Of a DNA stretch of 64,000 nucleotides, positions 32,625-41,799 are shown one piece after another (position 1 is the first letter of the stretch; the number at the start of each line of letters is the position of its first letter). A model generated the notes under the pieces. The model searched no databases, had not been told where the DNA came from, and was given only the letters and a program-made list of their open reading frames with translations. Made by a program: the position numbers and the translations under genes. The stretch is from the NCBI GenBank assembly GCA_023014485.1, contig JAJOZX010001575.1:537001-601000 (forward strand), given 5' to 3'. Source of the stretch: Bathynomus jamesi (lineage: Eukaryota; Arthropoda; Malacostraca; Isopoda; Cirolanidae).

Positions 32625-33000
32625 TGTGACGGAGGTGACCTACAACTTTACGTGGGATCCAAACCATGGGTCGCTACATCATCCGGATATGGAGGACGGT
32701 CACCCATCCAACTACCACCTAGACCCAGGGGCGGACTTAGCGGTCGGACAATCTGGCATGGACCGAGAACCCGGGCCACTATGGGGCCTGGCACCCGGCC
32801 CGTAGTCATAAAACTGAGTGTGTTTTCAATTGGGTCAAGTGTCTAATCGAACTGTAATATGAAAAAAAATCCGATTTCAAGGGGCCCAGGACCTCATTAT
32901 GCCCGAGGGCCCTGGTTGCTGTCATTTCGCCCCCGCCTAGACCCATCGTCACTTAACTGCGCTGATCCAGCGGGAAGTAGTGTTACGACAAGAAGTGGGA
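32625..33000 (+). repeat. Interspersed repeat R2, copy 1 (split by a hAT MITE)
   Basis: GTGACGGAGGTGACCTACAA, TTTACGTGGGATCC, TGGGTCGCTACAT and, after the insertion, TCGTCACTTAACTGCGCTGA match in order the sequence at 60920-61075. Non-coding. Confidence 0.75.
32726..32935. mobile_element. hAT MITE, 210 bp, target duplication CCTAGACC
   Basis: It begins CAGGGGCGGACTTAGC and ends CGCCCCCG (inverted CGGGGGCG). CCTAGACC flanks at 32718-32725 and 32936-32943. R2 copy 2 at 61010-61025 reads through the empty site (CCAGACCCAACGTCG). Confidence 0.85.
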
Positions 33001-33815
33001 AAAATGTCAACAATAAAACATTCGCAACATCTCCTAAATACTCCATTTCTTGGTGTATGACCACAACGTGTAACGCCTATGTCATGATAAACGTCATAAG
33101 TGTTTTGGTTAAATGATCGATAACACCTTGCATCCAAACGTTGTAAATTTGTAACGGGGGAAAGTTAAGATCCTTGTAATACTCCTCCTCCTCCTTATAA
33201 CAACCACGCGTGTTTAATCCAGCTAGAAATTAATTTTCATTACTTGTAGTTAGTGATGTGAGTCGTTTTTATTGTGTCGTTTTTTGTTTTTTTTTGTCGT
33301 TTTTTTTTGTTTAAAACGAAGGTAGTCTGTTTTTTTGTTTTTTTTGTTTTTTATGTTTTAAACTTATTCCATATTTTTTTTCCTTTAATCTAATAAGTAT
33401 ATTATATTACCTATAATTTACTATACTACCATGCTTATACGTTATACCTAGTATATATAGTCATCTTTTAGAAAAACTGAATCACGCAAAAAGTATATAA
33501 TAGAAAGGAAAAACAAACCCTCATTTTTTATATGTATATATATTTTTTAACTAGAACATAAAACATTCTTCCTCGTTTCAAACAATATACATAATTGTGA
33601 TTGGCAAGAGTACCAGTATATATATTCCAGATAGAAAAGGAAAATATTCACCTTTTTTGAACCTTTTGTTAACCTACATTTCCATGGAAGAATCATCACT
33701 AGATTGGGTAGAGCATATATGCTAGTTTCAATATCACAGGTACTGGTATAATATCCATAATACTGGTATAAAAACAATAGATATAATTGTGATTGGCAAG
33801 AATACCAGTGTGTGT

Positions 33816-33816
<1 letters not shown>

Positions 33817-33855
<39 letters not shown>

Positions 33856-33859
33856 ATAT

Positions 33860-33954
<95 letters not shown>

Positions 33955-33972
33955 TATTATATATATATATTC
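33817..33972. repeat. (TA)n/(TG)n compound microsatellite
   Basis: About 150 bases of TA repeat with ATAATATT and GTGTGTGT interruptions. Confidence 0.97.
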
Positions 33973-34040
33973 CAAATAGAAAAATAAAAAAATATAAATA
34001 TTCATCTCTTTCTTTAACCTTTGTGTTAACCTAATGCTGT

Positions 34041-34366
34041 TTAACTTTCATTATCTGATTCTATTTCCATTGAAGAATCATTATCACTAGATTGATTAAA
34101 GCAAATAGTTTCAATATCACAGGTACTGGTATTTATTGCAGATTTGGATGTTGACGAAGCCAATGTAGCACCATGTTTTACTTCACTTTCTTGGAATTTT
34201 GCATTTTGGGATATAAATACTAGCTTTGCTGCTCTGTCTGTGCTTAATTGGTTTCTTTTGGCTGTATGGATATTACTGTATGTGCTAAATGATCTCGGAG
34301 GTAATGAAAGGGCGAAATAGAGGTGTATGAGTTTGTGTAGGTATATATGTGAGTATGCATGCGTAT
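34041..34366 (-). pseudogene. hAT-A transposase C-terminal fragment
   Basis: The minus-strand frame reads LSLPPRSFSTYSNIHTAKRN, then QLSTDRAAKLVFISQNAKF, the hAT dimerisation domain (normally ERSFS..I...R..LS...A.KL). An acidic tail (SSDNDSSMEIESDNES) ends it. It stops being coding at the hAT-B target duplication at 34359-34366, where hAT-B entered. The catalytic domain of hAT-A is missing. Confidence 0.8.
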
Positions 34367-34599
34367 TAGGGTGTTTCATAAATTAAAAGTTTGGAAAAAT
34401 TTTAATCCACATGGATCCCCTTGTTCCATTTGCTGAGGAGACTGACAAACCGAAGTATTAATTCAATAGTTTAAAGTTTACGGGTCCCCAGTTTGATGCT
34501 CTGGCAGATCATAAACGGAAAAAATTAAACAAAAATCTGTCAATGAATTTTTATTCAACAAACGAGTACCATTTCACTACACATTTTCACAAAGATACA

Positions 34600-35702
34600 A
34601 AAAACATAACCACTTCTTGCGAATCATTTGTCCATGAAATCCTTCTTGGTTTATTCGGGTATTTCGCCCTATGCTGCATCACAGTTTTGAGCAAATACTG
34701 CTTCTGCTCTTCGTTCTTCGTCAGAGAACAGTTGAACTCTTTGGTGAGCGCGATGGCTCTTTCGGCCCGATCGTTGACGACAGAGATTTTGTTAACAGTT
34801 GCCGCTGCTTGCTTGAAGCCCTCTACTTCAGTCCACTCGGCAACTGGCTTTTCAAGAATTCTGTGTCCAAGTCGAATGCATGGAAGAAAGCCATCGTCTT
34901 TCCTGTCACGAACTCCGCCAGGTGTTTCGAGGCAAGATTCCTGACGTTCTTCCCTTGGGGTCGCTTGAGTTCCTTTTTCGATGCGGGCTTACCCAAACTG
35001 ACGACCATCTGAGCCTTTCTTCATCTGCCACATCTGCGTCGAAGAACGCCATGGCATAAGAGTCTCAGAGATGTACCATAGGTGTCGAGACATGGCTTCT
35101 TGCGCAGCGTTAACACACGAATATCCCGACATGGCAAAGGCTTCCGCGTCACGCAGAAATTCCAGATCAACTGCGGCAGCCTTGCTTGAGGTTGCAGCAC
35201 GAGTCCAACCTCGGATGTAGACGAGGGACACGAAGAGACCTACGGCTGTCAGAGCTTCCAACTCGTGACTCGACATCTTGAACTGCTTCTTCAGTAGAAT
35301 TACTTTCAAGGAGTAGATGGCTATCGCCATCCATCGAGCGTGATGGTAAGCGCCATGGGCTCTGAGAGGGAAACCCACCACTTTTGCTTCTCCCAGGAAG
35401 ATGAGAACCAACTGTAGCAGTTCCTTGTAGTCATCGCGCTGATGCGACGTGCTCACCATCCCTCTCACCAGCAGGACTGACTTCTCCCTCAGTTCCCTCA
35501 TAGAGTCATTGACTGAGCAAAATCGTACGGCCGCACGTCCAACCGGTCGATGAACTTCCATTGTGCCTGAAAACCTCTTGAAAACGGGTATCGGGGCCAC
35601 TTGAAGGGCCGTATGCACGCTTGAAGACGGAGCTGAGGATGACTTCATAGATGTGATGCCGACAGGGGAAGTACATGAGTTCTCTGCCAAGACCTTTCTC
35701 AA
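34600..35702 (-). pseudogene. hAT-B transposase-like protein, C-terminal half (frameshifted)
   Basis: Three frames continue the protein. 34989-35702 has RFCSVNDSMRELREKSVLL, DDYKELLQLVLIFLG, then GAYHHARWMAIAIYSLK, where HHARWM matches the conserved R-W block of hAT-like enzymes; then FLRDAEAFAMSGYSCVNA. 34823-35008 continues with NVRNLASKHLAEFVTGKTMA. The last frame (about 34630-34840) has EVEGFKQAA and SVVNDRAERAIALTKEF, where the E of NDRAERA is my candidate for the third catalytic acid. Frameshifts near 35005 and 34840 break it; a third lies in the overlap 35506-35702. Presumed role is DNA cutting and joining at element ends, in the nucleus. Confidence 0.75.
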
Positions 35703-36228
35703 TCAGGACGCAGGCCCCGATATGAATCCCGGTGTTCGACGCTGTCGTGTCGAAAGACAGTCCCCGCACGCGCTCTTCCATCCTGTGTTCCTTGACCAAA
35801 TCCAAGCAAACTCGCGCTATCTTCTCGCCGGTTCCGGACGTCACCTTAGGAACGCCGAGCAACTTCTCCTTGCCGTCGCCAGAGACGAGGACGGCGATCC
35901 GGTCAACGCTCTCCTTCCATTGCTCATTGTCAGGTAGGAGCTTACCGTCCCAATGCAAGACAAGAGGCTGACCAGGACAAACTTCGTCGGATTGATAACT
36001 TTCAGCAGCCACCTTCCTGAGAGCCTTGCGTGTGCGGTACATGGTACTGGCAGAAATGGACAGTTCATCCAAGTCAAAACCTAGTGATTTAGCCGCTGCA
36101 GCGTACGACATAGCTGAATCGCGGTACGAAATATTCAGCCGATCGTAGGTAGTCGTCACATCCTGTGAGATCAGATTCCTGCGTCGCTTCTTGGTATTTC
36201 CCTTGGAGGAGGATGGAAAAACTTCCAC
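35506..36228 (-). CDS. hAT-B transposase-like protein, catalytic N-half
   Basis: A 240-residue frame. Residues 10-20 are basic (KKRRRNLIS). Residues 90-98 read VLHWDGKLL, with D94 a candidate first catalytic Asp. Residues 155-168 read RGLSFDTTASNTG, with D160 a candidate second. C189 and H192 in FPCRHHIYE give the C-x2-H that hAT enzymes carry after the second Asp. Similar proteins occur as many-copy uncharacterised proteins in arthropods and cnidarians, as far as I recall. The 8-bp duplication supports hAT kinship, but the sequence is far from typical hAT. The frame overlaps the next piece by about 200 bases in a different frame, so an indel lies within 35506-35702. Confidence 0.7.
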   Translation of the reverse strand: MEVFPSSSKGNTKKRRRNLISQDVTTTYDRLNISYRDSAMSYAAAAKSLGFDLDELSISASTMYRTRKALRKVAAESYQSDEVCPGQPLVLHWDGKLLPDNEQWKESVDRIAVLVSGDGKEKLLGVPKVTSGTGEKIARVCLDLVKEHRMEERVRGLSFDTTASNTGIHIGACVLIEKGLGRELMYFPCRHHIYEVILSSVFKRAYGPSSGPDTRFQEVFRHNGSSSTGWTCGRTILLSQ

Positions 36229-36274
36229 GGTTGGGTCACGACATCTGAGTCAGTCTCTGACGAAGTTGAAATCA

Positions 36275-36834
36275 CTAAAGCCCCCGTATCTTCTGCAGCT
36301 CCTTGTTCTTCCTGGCCTTCTCCTGTTGTTCCTTAATCTTGTCCAGCCTCTTCCTTTTCCTAATCTCCTTATAGTTAAGCTTCATGTCAACAGGGCCCAT
36401 GCTGCAGGAATTTGGATCTTCACGCTGCATGTCGAGAAAGTGGATGTCCTCCTGATTCTTCATCATTTCCTTAGCCTGTGAATGAGCAATGTCCATGATC
36501 TCCTTCGCTGTTGCCTCCTTGAACATCGCCTCCTTCACTCGGAAGGACTCTGCTTTATGTGACTTGTGCTTCACAAGCCGGTCGTATTCCTTGAGAAGGG
36601 ATTCCATCTTCCTCAAGGCCGAATCTCGACGCATCATGGGGATTCTCGCTCTCTCCCAAAATATGAGACAGGCATCCAGGCACAGGTTCAGGCATTTAGT
36701 ACGTCCAAATTTTTGCTCCTTTTGGTGGTAAAAGTACTTTTGAGTACTTGCAACTGAGTTGGAAGGCCACTTGATGTGACGTTCGCATCCGTCTGGCCAA
36801 TAAGAAACACTTCTGTTTTCGCTCTGGTAGACAC
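36275..36834 (-). CDS. hAT-B N-terminal coiled-coil protein part
   Basis: The frame starts after TTGTTTTCTTTTCCAG, a good splice acceptor whose exon begins at 36834 on the minus strand. It encodes SENRSVSYWPDGCERHIKWP, a basic stretch with CLNLCLDACLIFWERARIP, then a long charged helix (KMESLLKEYDRLVKHKSHK to KRLDKIKEQQEKARKNKEL). It is in the same order and strand as the catalytic part, about 50 bases upstream of the first Met there. It may be the N-terminal exon of the same protein or a separate accessory ORF. No known domain recognised. Confidence 0.55.
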
Positions 36835-36900
36835 CTGGAAAAGAAAACAAACTAAATAATTCCACAGAAATAATTTCACATCGTAATTAATTTCATTAAT

Positions 36901-37097
36901 TAAATAAAGAAAAGCAGTAACTGGGACTCGAACCAGTGTCATAGCCGTTTGGCGGCATCGCTCAAGTCGGCGTACACAGCACGCTATCCACTACACCATC
37001 TAGGGAGTGGATAGCGTGCTGTGTACGCCGACTTGAGCGATGCCGCCAAACGGCTATGACACTGGTTCGAGTCCCAGTTACTGCTTTTCTTTATTTA
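36901..37097. repeat. Perfect hairpin with tRNA-like arms (92-bp arms, 13-base loop)
   Basis: Bases 36901-36992 are the exact reverse complement of 37006-37097 as far as I can check by eye. The arm contains a box-B-like GGTTCGAGTCC (37066-37076 on plus, inverted at 36923-36933). The minus-strand reading across the loop has TGGTGTAGTGGATAGCG, a box-A-like sequence. It looks like a tRNA-like gene or SINE head whose copy turned back on itself. It lies within hAT-B, between its right terminus and its first coding piece. Confidence 0.85.
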
Positions 37098-38199
37098 TAA
37101 AACTGATACGTGTACACTACGTTCTCTTTGACAATTCATTAATTAAATAAATTTCAATACCGCAGTAAAATTACATTAATTAGTATCATAAATAATTACC
37201 AGCTTAGTTGTCCAATATGCAACAGACTAATTAATTTCATGTAATATTAATAATAAAAATCACTACCACAGTAAAATGACAGAAATTAAATAATAATAAA
37301 TTTCAATACCACAGTAAAATGAGATAATTAGTAGCATATATAATTACCTCCATAGTTGTCCAATAGGCTATACAACACGAACCGCTCAAGTGACGAAGAA
37401 AACCGTCTTCACTGCAGGCAGGCGAGAAATGAACTGACAAAACGTCGTCAAAGTTGGGGACCTCTAAATGCAGCGCGATCTGGTTCTAACTTGCACAAAC
37501 GTGTTTTCTTGTTCTTTAGAATACAGAGAAACGTGTGGATTAAAACTCCAAGCTCATTTTTATTTTACCCTATAGGTATGAAACACCCTAATGCGTATGT
37601 ATCTGGAATTCTGGATGTATGCATGTGTATGGGGTATACAATAGATATAAATGTGTATATAAGTATTATATGTATATATTGGTATATATGTATATGGGTG
37701 TATGTGTATGTATATATATATATGGATGGTCTCGTGGGGGGGGGGGGAATATGTCATCGCGGGTCTAAAGGATAGTTAAGTGGGAGATTCAAAATCCGAG
37801 GCATGGATGGGAGAGTCCTGGGAAGGTTGGACAATGGGCAGTCAGCTCCCAGCCAGTGTTCTCGCAAGTTTAATGGATCTCAAGATACAAGACTTTCAGT
37901 GCAAGAAAGAGGCCAGTTTTTTCTGTAAATAGGCTGAAAAGGACATTCTATACTGGTACCATATGGCCTATTTTATTATTTATTTATTTATTTTTATAAT
38001 ATATATCATTGCAAAAGTATACCTTATAATTAAATTGGCAATATCTATATTAATTATTAAAAAAACAAAAAAAACAAAAACAAAACAAAAACAAAACAAA
38101 AAAAACGACAAAAACAACAAAAAAAAACAACAACAAAAAAAAAAAAAAAACGTTTTTTTTACATCACTACTTGTAGTAGAATAAACTCCTAAAATAGAA

Positions 38200-39070
38200 T
38201 ACTAGAATTGCCATTCATTAGTTTTTGTATGCTTCATTTTGTCTAACCCTAGCTTGACAGTCGCATTAAGTCACGTAAAAAAAATGAGCAAGAATAAAGA
38301 ACCAGAGGTATAAATACATTTTTTTAATTGTTTTATATAATAATAATAATAATAAATAATAATACAGTAAATACTTTTATGGGTAGCGATAAATATATAA
38401 TTAAAAAAAATTAATATGAGGAGTTTGCCTGTCTTGTATTATTATTAATGATGATAAAAAAATATAAAAAAAACCGTATGAATAGTACATACAATACAGT
38501 GTTAATTTAGCATGTTTTAGCTTTAATATTAGTCAAGTACTTGATATATATATGTTTATAATTGAAGTCACTCAACAATGCGTTTTCAGAGCCGCAGGTT
38601 CCCGAATCTTGGTTTAACTAATTTGATGTCAAGACTATCTTAAAACTTTATCAGTGGAATGCTTAATTATGTTAATTAAGCTTTAAGTAAATTTTGGCTA
38701 CGATTCGAAAGCCCAGCAAAGAGTTATATTGACTTCTTGCATATAATTATTGTCTATTTCTACTATTACCATATTGTTGTCATAATGATATTTGTGAAGG
38801 TAATTTTGCTTTTTAGATTGCTGAGCTGAAAATGACAAAATAATTGACATGATTGCGCAACTTATATTACAAAGTAAAAATAATTAATCCCTAAGGACTC
38901 TCTTACAAAAGTCATAGGGTTTATAGAAGTCGTGTGTATATATATATATAGCTTTTATGGCTATTTTATAGGAGGATATTTGTTGTGAAATATCGTATAT
39001 AATAATATAGCCGTAAGAGGAAACTATCGTATCCTCATTCATTCACAAAATTTTCAGCAACACTTGATTT
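38200..39070. other. No gene seen
   Basis: AT-rich, no supported reading frame. Confidence 0.4.
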
Positions 39071-39079
39071 CGGCTTTCT

Positions 39080-39150
39080 CCTTCTTACATAGGGGGGGGG
39101 GGGGAGCATTTTTGCGTGCGCTCGCCTTGGCCCCTCCTTACATTAAAAAG
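39080..39150 (+). mobile_element. Jockey-like LINE 3'-end fragment
   Basis: GCGCTCGCCTTGGCCCCTCC resembles the 3' end of the LINE at 17800-17845 (GGGCATTCGCCCTTGGCCCC). Only about 70 bases. Confidence 0.5.
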
Positions 39151-39289
39151 AAATCTCGTTTGGTTTTAAACGACTGAAAGTCGAGGACCTCCTCGTCGTA
39201 AATTTTGCAAAACATTGTGTTAAATATTTATGTATCATTCAACTTTTTTTAATGCGCAAATTATTTTTAGAAATCGTTAGTAGCGAGTC

Positions 39290-39362
39290 ACCCCCCCCCC
39301 CCCCCTCCCATTTAGTTTTTTTTTTTGCAAATTTCAGATTTTGAGGTATAGCCCCCCCCGCC
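39290..39362. repeat. C-rich and T-rich homopolymer tracts
   Basis: C runs at about 39292-39307 and 39352-39358, with a T run between. Confidence 0.85.
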
Positions 39363-39479
39363 CCTTCATACCTCCTTATTGGTGATCAATAGTAAAGTAT
39401 ATGAACTGTAGAAAGTAGAGTTTTCAATTCTATGTTTAATGAAAGCTTTATTGATGTAGAATATTACGATCGTCAATGT

Positions 39480-39530
39480 TAGTCCTCACTCTAACGAAAC
39501 AAGAATTCACCAAACTGCTATTGCTGCTAA
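39480..39530 (+). mobile_element. Penelope-like element fragment
   Basis: CTAACGAAACAAGAATTCAC and CAAACTGCT are identical to the Penelope-like element at 42476-42504. About 45 bases. Confidence 0.6.
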
Positions 39531-39733
39531 TGCCTTCGATGTTGGCGTGGTTTCTTTTTTATTTTCGCTTAATTTATGCTCTTGTTGTTTGTATTTGTGG
39601 TTTTGATGTTTTTAAATGTCGCCGTGATCATTGGTGAAGTATAAGAATTTTAACGCTTTGAATTCGGATTTCTATATTTGATGAAAATTTTATGACGCGT
39701 CTATACGGAGGGGTTCATCAATGGAATGCCAGA

Positions 39734-39735
<2 letters not shown>

Positions 39736-39780
<45 letters not shown>
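39736..39780. repeat. (TG)n microsatellite
   Basis: About 21 TG units. A Tc1 end-like GGTGTCTATTTACTTTTGTC lies nearby at 39891-39910 without its partner. Confidence 0.95.
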
Positions 39781-40055
39781 ACCTTTACGTAATGGAAAAG
39801 GGAAAACCAACACGATGCTAAATATATTGATTGAATAAATATATTATTATTTATTGACTTTGATCATCAAATAAAAACTGGAAAAACCGAAGGTGTCTAT
39901 TTACTTTTGTCAACCCTGTATACGCGTGTGGTGGTCTCTTATTAAAACTCCTTCGGCTCACCCGCCTCGACGGTTTTCCAGTACCCGATTTCTGATTGCT
40001 TCTCTTTTTTTTTTTAGTTACATTTTAATTGTGGTTGATGAAAGTTTCATGAAAC

Positions 40056-40058
<3 letters not shown>

Positions 40059-40096
<38 letters not shown>
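40059..40096. repeat. (CT)n microsatellite
   Basis: About 19 CT units. Confidence 0.95.
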
Positions 40097-40099
<3 letters not shown>

Positions 40100-40347
40100 T
40101 CTCCTTTATCAGTTCGGAAGTAAATTTTAATTATTAATTTCTGACGCAACTGTCCATTTTTTGTGTAAAGGCTGTTTTTTTTTTCGCTTCAAATTATTAG
40201 CGAGACATCGCGTGATCAAGATTTTCGCCATTTAATGATTCCAGCACCAATTTAAAAAAAAAAAAAATCTTCCTTTCATTTTTAGCGGAAGACTTTAGCA
40301 TTTCGTATAATGATCATCGTGCGTCATAAACGAGTGTGGTTGCTTCC

Positions 40348-40348
<1 letters not shown>

Positions 40349-40389
<41 letters not shown>
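40349..40389. repeat. (CA)n microsatellite
   Basis: About 20 CA units. Confidence 0.95.
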
Positions 40390-40394
<5 letters not shown>

Positions 40395-40598
40395 TGGTAC
40401 CGTATGACATGAGAAATAAGGTGTTCTTCCGAAAGGCTCCATTGTACGTCAACTCGTTAGAAACGTGAAATGGTGAGGAAATTTGGTTGGTTGGCTGAAT
40501 TGTCGCTGAAAATCGGAGATGGTCGTCTTTTGTCCTATGAGAGCTTTTCTTCAAAATATTCGGCATCATTGCTTTTATTGTCATTTCAGCCCCGGAAA

Positions 40599-40629
<31 letters not shown>

Positions 40630-40718
40630 GTACATATATATATATATAATATATACAACACAGTACATATATATATATATATATATATAATATTATATAT
40701 ATATATATATATATATTA
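40599..40718. repeat. (TA)n microsatellite with two CACAGTACATA-type units
   Basis: TA repeat interrupted by two similar ACACAGTACATA blocks, ending at a SINE-A head. Confidence 0.95.
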
Positions 40719-40728
40719 TGCGCCTCGG

Positions 40729-40739
40729 TGGTGTAGTGG
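40729..40739 (+). promoter_or_regulatory. SINE-A internal Pol III box A
   Basis: TGGTGTAGTGG fits the box-A pattern of tRNA genes and is kept in almost all SINE-A copies. Confidence 0.75.
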
Positions 40740-40772
40740 TTAGCGTCGCTGACTACGAATCCATCGGCCCCG

Positions 40773-40783
40773 GGTTCGAGACC
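40773..40783 (+). promoter_or_regulatory. SINE-A internal Pol III box B
   Basis: GGTTCGAGACC fits box B, 33 bases after box A, a normal tRNA spacing. Confidence 0.8.
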
Positions 40784-41039
40784 CGGTGACTGCAGCCCTC
40801 GCGCAGCAAAACCCAGCTGTTCATCCTTCCCCACAATAAAGAAAGTGGTTGGTAGATAAATGGGTACCTTGGGTGGCCTAGACGTTGGGCTGCTGGTGGG
40901 GCGTGGTTTGGATTTCACGTTAAACTGTAGGTCTAAGGTGGAGTGAAAAGCTTGACCTTCGTCAGAATGAACAATTCGGTCGGAAGCTAACCGAAGGTTA
41001 TATTCGATTACAACCCATTCAGTGTCATTTGTATTCCTA

Positions 41040-41291
41040 TGCGAGGTTCACGAGCGACAATGCTTTAAATCGAGATTCCAACTTTGGGTGAAGTTTACTG
41101 ATTTTGGAAAGAGTGACCAGAGCCCATGATGCAATTGCTTTCCTGGTACGTTTTTTGCGAGAAGTCTGACCTTCAGAATGGGTATTGAGTTGATCGGTTT
41201 GAGGTTTGTCTCCTTTACGATTCCTACTTTCGGATTTCTCATTGTTGGACCAAGTCTGAAACGGGAATGACCTAGATTGGGAAGAAGCCAT
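41040..41291 (-). CDS. Unidentified small basic ORF
   Basis: From an ATG near 41291 the frame gives about 84 residues: a polar start (MASSQSRSFPFQTWSNN), a basic middle (SRKKRTRKAI) and SKISKLHPKLESRFKA near the end, then TAG. No family recognised, no repeat copy elsewhere in the window, no strong splice signals. It could be chance or an exon. Confidence 0.25.
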
Positions 41292-41799
41292 CGTCACTCA
41301 TAATAATAATAATTACTACCGAACAACTACCCTCCTAAAAACGGTGGGAGGGGGGGGGGGCATGAAAAGCGCATTAGAACCACAAAAACCTTTAAGAGTA
41401 ATTAACGAAACAAAAAAAATTATTTTGAAATAGTTTCTCTCGAAAATAATAAAAGAAAACGAAAAAGAAAATGGGAGGAAAACCTTTCCCGACTTCATTA
41501 AAAAATGAGAAATTCTTTTAATATAGTTTGAGATAGATTTTTTTTATAATACAAACTTTTAATTTCAAAATGTGTCACTTTGAATTTGTTTTAGTTTTTA
41601 ATTTCATTAAAAAATTTCATTTTTGGTTTTATCTTATGAAGGAAATTTAATAAATAAATATATATATATATATATATAAATATAAATATAAATTACCAAG
41701 TTTTAAAACTGAACTATTTTAAACACTTTTTATCATTTGAAAACCCTTTTCATAGTTTAAAAACGATTCCCAATAGCTGACGAGAGACAAAACGTCCAT

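Larger units (their letters stand above)
34367..37590 (-). mobile_element. hAT-B: 3.2-kb hAT-like transposon, target duplication ATGCGTAT, nearly complete
   Basis: The ends are TAGGGTGTTTCATA, perfect over 14 bases, with a shared subterminal TTTTAATCCACA. ATGCGTAT is present at 34359-34366 and 37591-37598. The interior codes on the minus strand for a transposase-like protein in four overlapping pieces (36865 down to about 34600). Codon composition is much more GC-rich than the surroundings, which suggests recent arrival. It lies inside hAT-A. A tRNA-like hairpin (36901-37097) sits in its 5' non-coding part. Confidence 0.93.
33251..38169 (-). mobile_element. hAT-A: outer hAT transposon of a three-level nest, target duplication CTTGTAGT
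   Basis: The left end reads TAGTGATGTGAGTCG and the inverted right end TAGTGATGTAAAAAAAACG. CTTGTAGT lies at 33243-33250 and 38170-38177. Next to the ends are T/G-rich (left) and A/C-rich (right, 38060-38155) subterminal regions. Its own transposase survives only as a C-terminal piece (34041-34366). A second element, 34367-37590, is inserted within it; without that insert hAT-A is about 1.7 kb. A (TA)n block and a partial duplication of its C-terminal region (33590-33760 against 33970-34140) lie in the left part. Confidence 0.93.
40719..41000 (+). mobile_element. SINE-A, short subfamily, well preserved
   Basis: Head, body and tail are close to the consensus of the other copies. A 10-base loss removes CTAGTGGTTA from the second unit. 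The 3' end is GCTAACCGAAGGTTATA. Confidence 0.88.

Noticed and set aside
34671..35012. Plus-strand frames at 34543-35012 and 35653-35971
   Set aside because: Antisense of the hAT-B transposase; GC-rich codons leave long open frames on both strands.
38059..38155. Poly(A) tail of a retrotransposon
   Set aside because: The A/C-rich tract lies just inside the hAT-A right terminus, with target duplication right after it; it is subterminal sequence.
41040..41291. Chromatin or ribosomal-type basic protein
   Set aside because: Basic composition alone is not a family match; kept only as an unidentified ORF with low confidence.
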